DNA from: an uncultured Bacteroidales bacterium
Lineage (GTDB): Bacteria > Bacteroidota > Bacteroidia > Bacteroidales > UBA932
Direction: 5' to 3'
Length of the DNA: 33,482 nt
Assembly (NCBI GenBank): GCA_944326335.1
Contig: CALVDM010000025.1
Coordinates: 1 to 33,482, forward strand
Of the stretch, positions 8,801 through 14,819 are shown piece by piece. Both the position numbers and the translations under genes were made by a program. Each line of letters begins with the position of its first letter. Position 1 is the first letter of the stretch. A model generated the notes under the pieces. The model was not told the origin of the DNA. It saw only the letters and a program-made list of their open reading frames with translations, and did no database searches.

Positions 8801-9396
8801 TGAGCATCCGGGTCCCTACCATAAACGGTGTGATAAGGATAGGGGGGAACCATCTGCAGCTCCACAATGACGAGAGCATAAGGAAAATCGCAAAGATACT
8901 CAAGTTCAAGGACAGGGAGAACACCTATATAGACAAGATGTCGGTGGAGGGCATAATATCGGACAGCAAGCTCGAGATTTTCCCGTTCGTGCTCGACATC
9001 GACCGGTACGTGCTCGCGATGAGCGGAGTGCAGAATCTCGATTCATCGTTCAAGTACCATATATCGGTGATAGAGTCTCCTCTTCCGTTCAGGCTCGGCA
9101 TAGACCTCCAGGGGGACTTCAACGACATGAAGTTCAAGATAGGCAAGGCAAAATACAAGAGTGCGGAAGTGCCGGTGTTCACTGCCGCGGTTGACCAGGT
9201 CAAGCTCAACCTCGCAGAGTCCATAAGGGATATCTTCCTTAAAGGTGTGGACGAGGCCGTGAAGGAAAGCCGGCGGCAGCAGGAGATAAATGACTACAAG
9301 AAAAAGATAGATTACGTCCAGGTCGTGGATGAGCAGATGGACACCCTTTCGTCCGAAGAGCAGAAGTCGCTCGACCTTGAGGACACGGAGGAATGA
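5842..9396 (+). CDS. AsmA-like inner-membrane-anchored envelope protein
   Basis: A 1184-residue protein with one N-terminal membrane helix at about residues 19-41, followed by an AsmA N-terminal-type start (a long beta-rich segment including FGKVKASVFRNFPYLNV) and a very long periplasmic repetitive beta region ending in an AsmA-2-like C-terminal domain. AsmA-like proteins belong to the same broad group as TamB and YhdP, which are thought to form hydrophobic grooves bridging inner and outer membranes for phospholipid traffic. By analogy this one probably serves outer-membrane homeostasis; no enzymatic motif is seen. The C-terminus is charged (KKKIDY and a Glu-rich end). Its stop codon overlaps the prmA start in ATGA, so the two are probably co-transcribed. 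The domain call is good; the exact role is inference. Confidence 0.85.
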   Translation: MDRKSDGTARKNRAWKICRNVLLGIIGFWAVCLIVIQVVLTPGVLTGLVNDFASGMVDGKVSFGKVKASVFRNFPYLNVTFDSLSVTYPSSRFEAYGAGKDWYTRQGRGDGCDTLMSFNRLSASVNLSSLLAGQINVPRVTLSKPRIFATSYNDSVATWNVFRFMDTSGSEEDTVSAGVPDLVVGRIRLTDRPRIIFNSVPDSTNLAISLRRMVFFGKVVTRDMKKSRLGLRIDTLFVSGRFPADTVAMRMDNFVIRGRDHGLDVKALATAYMATGRYGRMKIPVEMDSRVSFPEDSIRRISIEKFDARFADIPLSAKAEIGFKGDSIYVSGRCSIDGCEITRPVNYFGKNLVKGLGDFRTDAVISMSADVDGWLDSKGHIPAVDAVLEIPVSTISHKVFGDNRIGFKAVLKGTESGMMNLSLDSVLVAGRGIALAGSGSAADILGEDPQLSVDSHFFLNLDTLSTLLKRFTGYSAAGRLSAELKGGINMSQLTPYTFAEADLGGNVRSRKMVLYSAEDSIDVYIDSLDVRLGTFGNRYTKTVKQGERMMAVAGYVDSVRLRYKDRLSIMGRRLSLMAQNSAAILDRTDSSMFYPFGGRLKVGFLSMRGADTSIAVIAGSDNRFTISPKAGSPDVPVLALTSSTDGVFLKGPVNRLSIRSLDMKADAAMNSIERRRKARAFVDSLMRAYPDVPPDSLFAHFRRNRPARAVPEWLSEDDFRRNDISFDVGENIRKYFREWDMEGSISFRRTRIMSPYFPLRNRIEDFSGTFDNNSIRIKNLDMKSGRSGINMKGDLTGLRMAILRNGFLNLDVDVKSDSLDLNQLLSAYSAGRNFDSGALSGKDLSSVDDAEFEEMITVDSTAVADSQILIVVPANIVARINLDARNVKYSKLEMERMTADLAVKERCVQFTNTSAVTNVGDMFFEGFYATRTKQDLKTGFNLNFSKITAEKVIEMVPAIDSIMPMLKSFKGELNMEMAATADIDTTMSIRVPTINGVIRIGGNHLQLHNDESIRKIAKILKFKDRENTYIDKMSVEGIISDSKLEIFPFVLDIDRYVLAMSGVQNLDSSFKYHISVIESPLPFRLGIDLQGDFNDMKFKIGKAKYKSAEVPVFTAAVDQVKLNLAESIRDIFLKGVDEAVKESRRQQEINDYKKKIDYVQVVDEQMDTLSSEEQKSLDLEDTEE

Positions 9397-10262
9397 AAAT
9401 GAACAGTCAGGAATACATAGAAGTCTCGATGAAGCTGACTCCGTTCAGCGAGGAGAATGCGGAGATACTCATGGCGGAGGTGGAGGACCTGCCGTTCGAA
9501 TCGTTTACTGTCGGCGACCCTTTTCTCAAAGGGTACATCCCGAAGGAGGATTACAATGCCCAGGCTCTGAAACTTGTGCTCAGCGGGCTGGATGAACTCG
9601 GGTTCGAGGTGGATTTTTCCGCGACCCTCATCCCTCCGTGCAACTGGAACGCCGTCTGGGAGGAGCAGTTCACTCCGATAGTGGTTGACGGGAAGTGCAC
9701 TGTAAAGGCTACTTTCCACAAGGGGCTGAAGAGGACGCGCTTCAATATCACCATAGATCCGAAGATGGCTTTCGGGACCGGCCATCACCAGACCACATAC
9801 ATGATGTGCCGCGCACTGCTCGGGAACGAATCTGCCGTGAAGGGGAAAGTGGTGATGGACATGGGTTGCGGGACTGCCATTCTGGCCATCCTTGCGGCCA
9901 AGATGGGAGCTGCCCATACCTACGGGATAGACATAGATGCCGTGGCGGCCGTCTCGGCTTACGACAATGCCAGGCTTAACAGGGTTTCGAAGCATGTGGA
10001 GACGTATTGCGGAGATGCGTCGCTCCTGCAGATGGGCAAATACGATGTGCTCCTTGCCAACATAAACAGGAACATCCTGCTGGAGGATATCCCGACCTAT
10101 GCACGGAGCCTCAGGAAGGACGGGCTGCTGATTGTCAGCGGTTTCTATGTCGAGGACCTTGCCATGATTTCCGCAGTCGCCGCACAGTCCGGACTCTCAT
10201 TCCGGAAGTCCGACAGCATGGACAACTGGTGCTGTGCCACTTTCTGCAAAGCCGGGTCGTGA
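9393..10262 (+). CDS. prmA: Ribosomal protein L11 methyltransferase
   Basis: A 289-residue cytoplasmic class I methyltransferase predicted to methylate ribosomal protein uL11 using SAM. The PrmA signature FGTGHHQTT is at 127-135, SAM motif I DMGCGTAILA at 156-165, an acidic motif II GIDID at 178-182, and the ANIN motif at 222-225 that replaces NPPY in PrmA. The N-terminal 100 residues correspond to the substrate-recognition domain. The start overlaps the AsmA-like stop by 4 bases; a second in-frame ATG lies two codons later. A hairpin followed by T-rich sequence closes the unit at 10268-10290. Confidence 0.94.
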   Translation: MKMNSQEYIEVSMKLTPFSEENAEILMAEVEDLPFESFTVGDPFLKGYIPKEDYNAQALKLVLSGLDELGFEVDFSATLIPPCNWNAVWEEQFTPIVVDGKCTVKATFHKGLKRTRFNITIDPKMAFGTGHHQTTYMMCRALLGNESAVKGKVVMDMGCGTAILAILAAKMGAAHTYGIDIDAVAAVSAYDNARLNRVSKHVETYCGDASLLQMGKYDVLLANINRNILLEDIPTYARSLRKDGLLIVSGFYVEDLAMISAVAAQSGLSFRKSDSMDNWCCATFCKAGS

Positions 10263-10267
10263 ACTCA

Positions 10268-10300
10268 CCCCGCCCTCCGGGGGTTGCTTTTGTGCTTTTT
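10268..10300 (+). terminator. Probable intrinsic terminator after prmA
   Basis: A stem CCCCG/CGGGG (10268-10272 with 10278-10282) with loop CCCTC lies five bases after the prmA stop and is followed by T-rich sequence at 10287-10301. It directly precedes, and its T-rich tail overlaps, the tRNA promoter. Confidence 0.6.
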
Positions 10301-10314
10301 TCTGCGTACCTTTG
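10284..10314 (+). promoter_or_regulatory. Predicted promoter of tRNA-Leu
   Basis: A -33 TTG at 10284-10286 and -7 TACCTTTG at 10307-10314 are separated by 20 bases, a good match to the Bacteroidota consensus. The mature tRNA begins 10 bases after the -7 box, so the 5' leader is only a few bases. Confidence 0.65.
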
Positions 10315-10323
10315 TGCGGATTT

Positions 10324-10405
10324 GCGGGCGTGTTGTAATTGGTAGCCAAGCCAGACTTAGGATCTGGTGCCGAAAGGCGTATGGGTTCGAGCCCCTTCGC
10401 CCGCA
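10324..10405 (+). tRNA. tRNA-Leu (anticodon UAG)
   Basis: The 82-base cloverleaf has acceptor arms GCGGGCG (10324-10330) and CGCCCGC (10398-10404) pairing over 7 bp, with discriminator A at 10405. The anticodon stem CCAGA/TCTGG encloses loop CTTAGGA with anticodon TAG (10358-10360), which reads CUN leucine codons. A long variable arm (TGCCGAAAGGCG region) is typical of class II tRNA-Leu. The T arm contains GGTTCGAGCCCC. The 3' CCA is not encoded (ACT follows), so it must be added by the nucleotidyltransferase. Confidence 0.95.
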
Positions 10406-10493
10406 CTTGATACGGTTGTTTTCTGCGTTCCCTTCTTTGGACAAGGCGGCCGCGTGAAACACGATATTCCGGCAGCTGCCAGGCAAAAAACGT

Positions 10494-10523
10494 GGAGGTG
10501 ACCAAAATCTTTTGGTCACCTCC
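10494..10523 (-). terminator. Intrinsic terminator of rpsU with a Shine-Dalgarno-like palindrome
   Basis: A 14-bp perfect stem with a 2-base loop: GGAGGTGACCAAAA (10494-10507), TC, TTTTGGTCACCTCC (10510-10523). On the minus strand it begins 26 bases after the rpsU stop and is followed by ACG and a run of six T (10485-10490 complement), a classical terminator. The plus strand lacks an immediate T run, though the stem may also slow transcription from the tRNA gene. The stem contains GGAGGTGA, the same octamer as the rpsU ribosome-binding site. Confidence 0.85.
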
Positions 10524-10549
10524 AAACGTCTATTTTGTCATGTGGCACT

Positions 10550-10744
10550 CTACTGCTCGTCCATGAGCTGCAGATGCTGTACGTAGATGGCTTTCTTTAT
10601 CTCTTCCCTTCTCTTGACGGAAGGTTTTACGAACGCTTTCCTTGCGCGGAGTTCACGGATTGCACCTGTTTTCTCGAATTTCCTTTTGAATTTCTTCAGG
10701 GCTTTCTCTATGTTTTCGCCTTCTTTTACCGGAACTATAATCAT
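10550..10744 (-). CDS. rpsU: 30S ribosomal protein bS21
   Basis: A 64-residue basic protein with the S21 pattern: MIIVPVKEGENIEKALKKFKR at the start, then KTGAIRELRARKAFVKPSVKRREE. bS21 sits on the 30S platform near the 16S 3' end. In Bacteroidota it is known, from work in Flavobacterium, to help occlude the anti-Shine-Dalgarno sequence. The leader holds AAAGGAGGTGAT, an almost complete complement of the 16S tail, 10 bases (from GGAGG) before the ATG. It has its own promoter and a strong terminator and so is probably monocistronic. Autoregulation through the leader is established for relatives and inferred here. Confidence 0.96.
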   Translation of the reverse strand: MIIVPVKEGENIEKALKKFKRKFEKTGAIRELRARKAFVKPSVKRREEIKKAIYVQHLQLMDEQ

Positions 10745-10750
10745 GTCTTA

Positions 10751-10762
10751 ATCACCTCCTTT
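10751..10762 (-). promoter_or_regulatory. Exceptionally strong Shine-Dalgarno site of rpsU
   Basis: The minus strand reads AAAGGAGGTGAT, complementary over 12 bases (13 with the preceding G) to the usual bacterial 16S 3' tail. Most genes in this window lack any such motif, as expected for the phylum. The likely transcript start is about 24 bases before the ATG, so the leader is little more than this site. Confidence 0.85.
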
Positions 10763-10774
10763 CATTCAAGGCTG

Positions 10775-10804
10775 CAAAGATAGTCACATTATTTTGATTT
10801 CAAA
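10775..10804 (-). promoter_or_regulatory. Predicted promoter of rpsU
   Basis: On the minus strand, -7 TATCTTTG (10775-10782) and -33 TTTTG (ending at 10801) are separated by 18 bases. The -33 box lies inside the last codons of the upstream sirtuin gene, so rpsU can be expressed independently of it. Confidence 0.65.
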
Positions 10805-11502
10805 ATATTTTTGAACTTCTCCATCCCTGCCGTGGCCACATCTTTCAGATGGACTATCCTGCTGTCGTGCACAGGCACATCCTTCGGGTCTATTATGTAT
10901 ATCGGGACGTCATTGCCGGCATAGCGGTACAGCCCGGCCGCCGGATATACCTGGAGCGATGTCCCGACGATAAGCATCATGTCCGCCTTTCCGACAGCAT
11001 CCATGGCCGCCTCTATCTTGGGAACGGCTTCCCCGAACCACACGATATGAGGTCTCAGCTGGGCTCCGTCAGGAGCGAGGTCTCCCAGATGTATCTCCCC
11101 GTAACCTATGTCGAAGACGCTCTCTTCTGAAAATCCGTCTCTGCTGTTGCATCTGTCCTCCGGCCTGACCTTGGTCAGCTCCCCGTGCAGGTGTATTATC
11201 CTCGAGCTCCCGGCCCTTTCGTGGAGATTGTCCACGTTCTGCGTCACGACAGTCACATCGTATCCGTCCTCGAGCTCCGCGATGGCCTTGTGCGCCGCGT
11301 TCGGCTTCACCTTCCCGAGCTCTCTCCTCCTTTCATTGTAGAAATCGAGCACGAGGCCCGGATTCCTGTACCATCCTTCTATGGATGCCACATCTTCGAC
11401 CCTGTAGTTTTCCCACAGTCCGTCGCTGTCCCTGAATGTGCTTATCCCGCTTTCCGCGCTCACTCCGGCTCCGGTCAGCACGACTATCTTCTTCCTTGCC
11501 AT
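10789..11502 (-). CDS. cobB: CobB-like NAD-dependent protein deacylase (sirtuin)
   Basis: A 237-residue cytoplasmic sirtuin that would remove acyl groups from lysines using NAD+. NAD-binding GAGVSAESGI is at residues 11-20, FRD at 23-25, TQNVDNLHERAG at 87-98, the catalytic histidine H106 in HLHGEL, and GTSLQVYPAA at 180-189. The Y55-x-x-R58 pair matches the class III feature linked to desuccinylation. The small domain has only one cysteine (C118), so the four-Cys zinc site of E. coli CobB is missing. It lies 6 bases after the upstream ATPase gene, almost certainly in the same operon. The motifs are those of a deacylase, not of defence-type SIR2 NADases. Confidence 0.92.
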   Translation of the reverse strand: MARKKIVVLTGAGVSAESGISTFRDSDGLWENYRVEDVASIEGWYRNPGLVLDFYNERRRELGKVKPNAAHKAIAELEDGYDVTVVTQNVDNLHERAGSSRIIHLHGELTKVRPEDRCNSRDGFSEESVFDIGYGEIHLGDLAPDGAQLRPHIVWFGEAVPKIEAAMDAVGKADMMLIVGTSLQVYPAAGLYRYAGNDVPIYIIDPKDVPVHDSRIVHLKDVATAGMEKFKNILKSK

Positions 11503-11508
11503 TGTCGG

Positions 11509-12666
11509 TTACCTTTCAAAATAAAACTTGTTCAGCCAATACTCGAACAGAGGGTCGAGTATTTCAGGCTCGTCCTTTTCATTGAACGTGATTATCTCCT
11601 TCTTCTTCAGGGCATCCTTCACCCTTCTGACGTTGGCGGATGAGTTGAGCCCGTATTTCTCCACCGTTTCGATGGAGCTGAACCTGCTTTCCCCGTCGAG
11701 CACCGCTTTCATGAAGCTGAGCTGGTGGCCTGTGAGGTCGTCAGCCATGGCCTGGAATTTCGGCTCGTGGAGGGAGATGAGCATCCCGAGGGCATCCATG
11801 AGTATCCCTTCGTTCATGTATCCCTTGGACAGGGAATCGCATATCGCCGCAAAATTGTTCAGATACCAGATATTCCCCTTGAACAATGTCACCACGCCGG
11901 CCACGAGGTCGTTCTCCACGACTTTCCCTTCGGTGAGGAATCCTCTGACCACATGGTCTATCTGCATCCTGTCCTCAATCCTGCGCAGGGGAAGATGCTC
12001 AGCGGCTCTGTAGAAATATTTCTTCTCCTCGAAGATATGCTTCATCGCATTCACCTTCGAACCCACAAGTATGAAGGATGCGTAGTGCCCGTCCTGTTTC
12101 TTCTGCTCTGCCATGGTCAAGGCCAGCATCCTGAATATATCCTCGTACTCCGTCTCTCCCAGCTTGAGCAGGGCCTGGAATTCTTCAATCACGACGATGA
12201 AGTCCATCCCTTTCATGGCGGCTATCTTACCCGGCAGGTCGAGGATGCCCTGTATGTCGTCAGCGTCCGGAGCGGAGGTGAGAGAGAGGATTTCGTCGCT
12301 TTCCGAGAACTTCTCGAAGTCGAAGACGAAGCCGGTGCCGGATAGCAGGGACCTGACGGTTTCCTCGTACTCGGCAGGGGCCGATGCCACCGAACGGATG
12401 ACGGCGGCCCCGAACTTCTTCAGGAAAGCTCCGGTGGTCCGCACATTGAACAGGTTCACGTCAGCCACCGCGAACTGCTTCCCGGCCAGCCTCATATTGA
12501 ATATGCACTGTCTTATGACAGACATCTTCCCTGTTTTCGGAGGCTCGTACATGCATACGTTCTCCCTGTTTTCCAGAAGGTTGTGCAGAGTGTTGCACTC
12601 CGATTTCCTGCCGATGAAGTTTTTCCCCGTTACGAATTTGTCATATATGAATGGCCCGTCCATCAT
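11509..12666 (-). CDS. AAA/STAND-type ATP-binding protein with degenerate P-loop
   Basis: A 385-residue soluble protein resembling the archaeal-type/STAND ATPase family common in Bacteroidota. The N-terminus GKNFIGRKSECNTL leads to a P-loop-like EPPKTGKMS at 41-49. Walker A normally requires G at the first position and S/T after GK, so E41 and M48 are deviations. A Walker B-like FIVVIEEFQ is at 156-164, with Glu where Asp is usual. The C-terminal part (about 310-385) looks like a winged helix, with a SSANVRRVKDAL recognition-like segment, ending in the DPLFEYWLNKFYF motif typical of this family. It precedes the sirtuin by 6 bases. The function is unknown; regulation or DNA binding are possible. 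Confidence 0.75.
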   Translation of the reverse strand: MMDGPFIYDKFVTGKNFIGRKSECNTLHNLLENRENVCMYEPPKTGKMSVIRQCIFNMRLAGKQFAVADVNLFNVRTTGAFLKKFGAAVIRSVASAPAEYEETVRSLLSGTGFVFDFEKFSESDEILSLTSAPDADDIQGILDLPGKIAAMKGMDFIVVIEEFQALLKLGETEYEDIFRMLALTMAEQKKQDGHYASFILVGSKVNAMKHIFEEKKYFYRAAEHLPLRRIEDRMQIDHVVRGFLTEGKVVENDLVAGVVTLFKGNIWYLNNFAAICDSLSKGYMNEGILMDALGMLISLHEPKFQAMADDLTGHQLSFMKAVLDGESRFSSIETVEKYGLNSSANVRRVKDALKKKEIITFNEKDEPEILDPLFEYWLNKFYFER

Positions 12667-12682
12667 CTGGTAAATTATTCAG

Positions 12683-12690
12683 TCACCTCC
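12683..12690 (-). promoter_or_regulatory. Distant GGAGGTGA motif in the leader of the ATPase gene
   Basis: The minus strand carries GGAGGTGA ending 16 bases before the ATG at 12666. It is too far upstream for ordinary initiation, and an in-frame TGA rules out a longer start. It lies close to the predicted 5' end of the transcript. The octamer equals that of the rpsU leader. Confidence 0.4.
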
Positions 12691-12700
12691 GTACGGGGAA

Positions 12701-12734
12701 CAAAAATACCAAATTTTTTTGTCATCTCGGCAAA
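12701..12734 (-). promoter_or_regulatory. Predicted promoter of the ATPase-cobB operon
   Basis: On the minus strand, -7 TATTTTTG (12701-12708) and -33 TTTG (12731-12734) are separated by 22 bases. It overlaps the divergent rplU promoter (12718-12748), so the two could compete for polymerase. Confidence 0.55.
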
Positions 12735-12748
12735 AAGTGTTATTTTTG
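12718..12748 (+). promoter_or_regulatory. Predicted promoter of rplU-rpmA
   Basis: -33 TTTG (12718-12721) and -7 TATTTTTG (12741-12748) are separated by 19 bases, an excellent match to the Bacteroidota consensus. It predicts a leader of about 85 bases before rplU. Confidence 0.7.
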
Positions 12749-12765
12749 CAGTCCTGAATTTATGC

Positions 12766-12825
12766 ATGGTCGATAAGCTCTTGACAAAGAGCCGTTTATA
12801 CGGACGCTTACGGCCGGAACTTTAA
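12766..12825 (+). other. Structured rplU leader with a 19-codon ORF
   Basis: Between the promoter and rplU lies an ORF starting ATGGTCGATAAG and ending TAA at 12823-12825, coding for 19 residues. It overlaps two hairpins: GCTCTT-GACA-AAGAGC (12777-12792) and CCGT-TTAT-ACGG (12792-12803). The leader could carry an autoregulatory site for bL21 or a leader peptide; whether the ORF is translated is unknown and it has no clear ribosome-binding site. Confidence 0.35.
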
Positions 12826-12838
12826 GTATTCTTATAAT

Positions 12839-13150
12839 ATGTACGCAATTGTTGATATTGCTGGCCAGCAGTTCAAGGTGGAAGCTGGCATGGAAATTTT
12901 CGTCAACCGTCTCGCGGAAGAGAAGGGCACTGACGTAGTGTTCGACAAGGTCCTTCTTGTGGATGAAGACGGCAAAGTGAAGGTCGGTGCGCCGTATGTT
13001 GACGGTGCTGTAGTGAAAGCGACTGTACTCGACGATTCTTGCAAGGGCAAGAAAGTCCTTGTCTTCAAGAAGAAGCGTCGCAAAGGTTATCAGAAGATGA
13101 CCGGTCACCGTCAGTATCTTTCAAAAATCCAGATTAACGAAATCGCTTAA
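12839..13150 (+). CDS. rplU: 50S ribosomal protein bL21
   Basis: A 103-residue large-subunit protein. It begins MYAIVDIAGQQFKV, the hallmark of L21, and continues through VDEDGKVKVGAPYVDGA to the C-terminal KKKRRKGYQKMTGHRQYLS motif that contacts 23S rRNA. The length is normal. rpmA follows after 24 bases, the near-universal rplU-rpmA pairing. A leader of about 85 bases with hairpins precedes it. Confidence 0.97.
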   Translation: MYAIVDIAGQQFKVEAGMEIFVNRLAEEKGTDVVFDKVLLVDEDGKVKVGAPYVDGAVVKATVLDDSCKGKKVLVFKKKRRKGYQKMTGHRQYLSKIQINEIA

Positions 13151-13174
13151 CTAAAGGTTGGGGAGGATTAAATT

Positions 13175-13435
13175 ATGGCACATAAAAAAGGTGTTGGTAG
13201 TTCGAAGAACGGTCGTGAATCGCATAGCAAAAGGCTTGGCTTGAAGAAGTTCGGGAACGAGGTTGTGAAGGCCGGCAACATAATCGTGCGTCAGCGCGGT
13301 ACCGTACACAATCCTGGCGAGAATGTAGGTATGGGCAGGGATCACACCCTCTATGCCCTCATCGACGGCAGGGTGAGGTTCTGCAAGAAGGCCGGGGCCA
13401 AATCATACGTCTCGGTGGTTCCTTTTGAAAACTGA
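13175..13435 (+). CDS. rpmA: 50S ribosomal protein bL27
   Basis: An 86-residue large-subunit protein whose flexible N-terminus reaches the peptidyl transferase centre. It begins [16 protein letters not shown] directly, without the cleavable leader found in Firmicutes, and contains [21 protein letters not shown] split across its core. A GGGAGGA ribosome-binding site at 13161-13167 lies about 8 bases before the ATG. It is the second gene of the rplU operon and is followed by a terminator. Confidence 0.97.
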   Translation: MAHKKGVGSSKNGRESHSKRLGLKKFGNEVVKAGNIIVRQRGTVHNPGENVGMGRDHTLYALIDGRVRFCKKAGAKSYVSVVPFEN

Positions 13436-13457
13436 TTTCGGAGGAAGGTTGATATTC

Positions 13458-13500
13458 AGAGGATTGTACTCCGGAGTGAGTCACAGTCCTCTTTTTTGTT
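13458..13500 (+). terminator. Intrinsic terminator after rplU-rpmA
   Basis: AGAGGA (13458-13463) pairs with TCCTCT (13487-13492), enclosing a second ACTCCGGAGT palindrome, and a T-rich run follows at 13492-13500. It lies 22 bases after the rpmA stop, a clear terminator geometry. Confidence 0.8.
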
Positions 13501-13542
13501 TTCGGGATATTTGAGTTGATTTTGATAAATGTCTTATAAGTC

Positions 13543-14814
13543 ATGTTAACACTGAAGTTACTTCGTGAGAATCCGGAATTCGTGGTCAGGAAACTTGCTG
13601 TCAAGAATTTCGATGCGAGCGAGATTGTCCACAGGATTGTGGACCTGGACAAGAACAGAAGGGCTCTGCAGGTCGAACTGGACGGTTGCCTTGCACTGCA
13701 GAAGCAGAAGTCCGCGCAGGTAGGCAGCCTTATGAAGGAGGGAAGAAAGGACGAGGCGTCTGCCGTGAAGGAGGAAGTGGCTTCGCTGAAGGAGAAATCA
13801 AAGGAACTCGAGGCGAAATCGGACGGGAACAACCGCGAACTCGAGTCTCTTCTCGTACTTCTCCCGAACATCCCGTGCGACCAGGTGCCTGAAGGAAAGG
13901 GTGCCGAGGACAATGTCGTGGTGAAGATGGGGAACGAGATTCCGGACCTCGGTCCTGACGCACTCCCGCACTGGGAGCTTGCCAGGAAACTTGACATAAT
14001 CGACTTCGACCTCGGCGTGAAGCTGACTGGTGCAGGTTTCCCTGTTTACAAAGGCAAGGGCGCAAGGCTGCAGAGGGCTCTCATAAACATGTTCCTCGAC
14101 ATCAATACGGCTGCCGGCTATCTCGAGGTCGAGCCGCCGGTGCTTGTGAACGAGGCTTCCGGTTTCGGTACCGGACAGCTCCCGGACAAGGAGGGACAGA
14201 TGTATCACGCCAATCTCGACAACTATTATCTCGTGCCGACAGCCGAGGTGCCCGTCACCAACATATACCGCGACGTGATACTCGGCAACGACGACTTCCC
14301 GGTGAAGATGACGGCCTATACACCGTGCTTCAGGAGAGAGGCCGGGTCATACGGTAAGGATGTGCGCGGGCTCAACAGGCTCCATCAGTTCGACAAGGTG
14401 GAGATAGTCCGGATAGAGAAGCCGGAGAACTCCTATGCGGCGCTCGACGAGATGATTTCACATGTGGAGGGGATAGTCTGCAGGCTCGGCCTCCCATACA
14501 GGATTCTCCGTCTTTGCGGAGGTGACATGAGCTTCACATCGGCAATCACATACGATTTCGAGGTATATTCTGCCGCCCAGGGCAGATGGCTCGAAATAAG
14601 CTCCGTCTCGAATTTCGAATCATACCAGGCAAACAGGCTGAAGCTCAGATACAGGGATGCGGAAGGCAAAATCCAGCTCGCACATACCCTGAACGGAAGT
14701 TCACTCGCGTTGCCGAGGGTGGTGGCTGCCCTTCTCGAGAACAACCAGAAGGACGGCAGGATAATCATACCTGACGCGCTCAGGCCTTATACCGGATTCG
14801 ACTGCATCGGCTGA
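13543..14814 (+). CDS. serS: Seryl-tRNA synthetase
   Basis: A 423-residue class II aminoacyl-tRNA synthetase that charges tRNA-Ser. Residues about 30-105 form the charged antiparallel coiled-coil arm that grips the long variable arm of tRNA-Ser. The catalytic domain contains motif 2 with CFRREAGSYGKDVRGLNRLHQF and motif 3 with NGSSLALPRVVAALLENNQ. Length matches the family. It follows the rpmA terminator, so a separate promoter is expected, but no perfect TAnnTTTG box is visible in 13501-13542. ruvC starts 5 bases after the stop and is probably co-transcribed. Confidence 0.97.
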   Translation: MLTLKLLRENPEFVVRKLAVKNFDASEIVHRIVDLDKNRRALQVELDGCLALQKQKSAQVGSLMKEGRKDEASAVKEEVASLKEKSKELEAKSDGNNRELESLLVLLPNIPCDQVPEGKGAEDNVVVKMGNEIPDLGPDALPHWELARKLDIIDFDLGVKLTGAGFPVYKGKGARLQRALINMFLDINTAAGYLEVEPPVLVNEASGFGTGQLPDKEGQMYHANLDNYYLVPTAEVPVTNIYRDVILGNDDFPVKMTAYTPCFRREAGSYGKDVRGLNRLHQFDKVEIVRIEKPENSYAALDEMISHVEGIVCRLGLPYRILRLCGGDMSFTSAITYDFEVYSAAQGRWLEISSVSNFESYQANRLKLRYRDAEGKIQLAHTLNGSSLALPRVVAALLENNQKDGRIIIPDALRPYTGFDCIG

Positions 14815-14819
14815 CGGCG

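Noticed and set aside
10358-10360. Anticodon TAG in the tRNA, suggesting a stop-codon suppressor
   Set aside because: An amber suppressor would need anticodon CUA. UAG reads CUN leucine codons, and the long variable arm fits tRNA-Leu.
10789-12666. Sirtuin plus ATPase as an anti-phage defence system
   Set aside because: The sirtuin has a full set of deacylase motifs including Y-x-x-R, no transmembrane or effector domain, and its surroundings are housekeeping genes without mobile elements.
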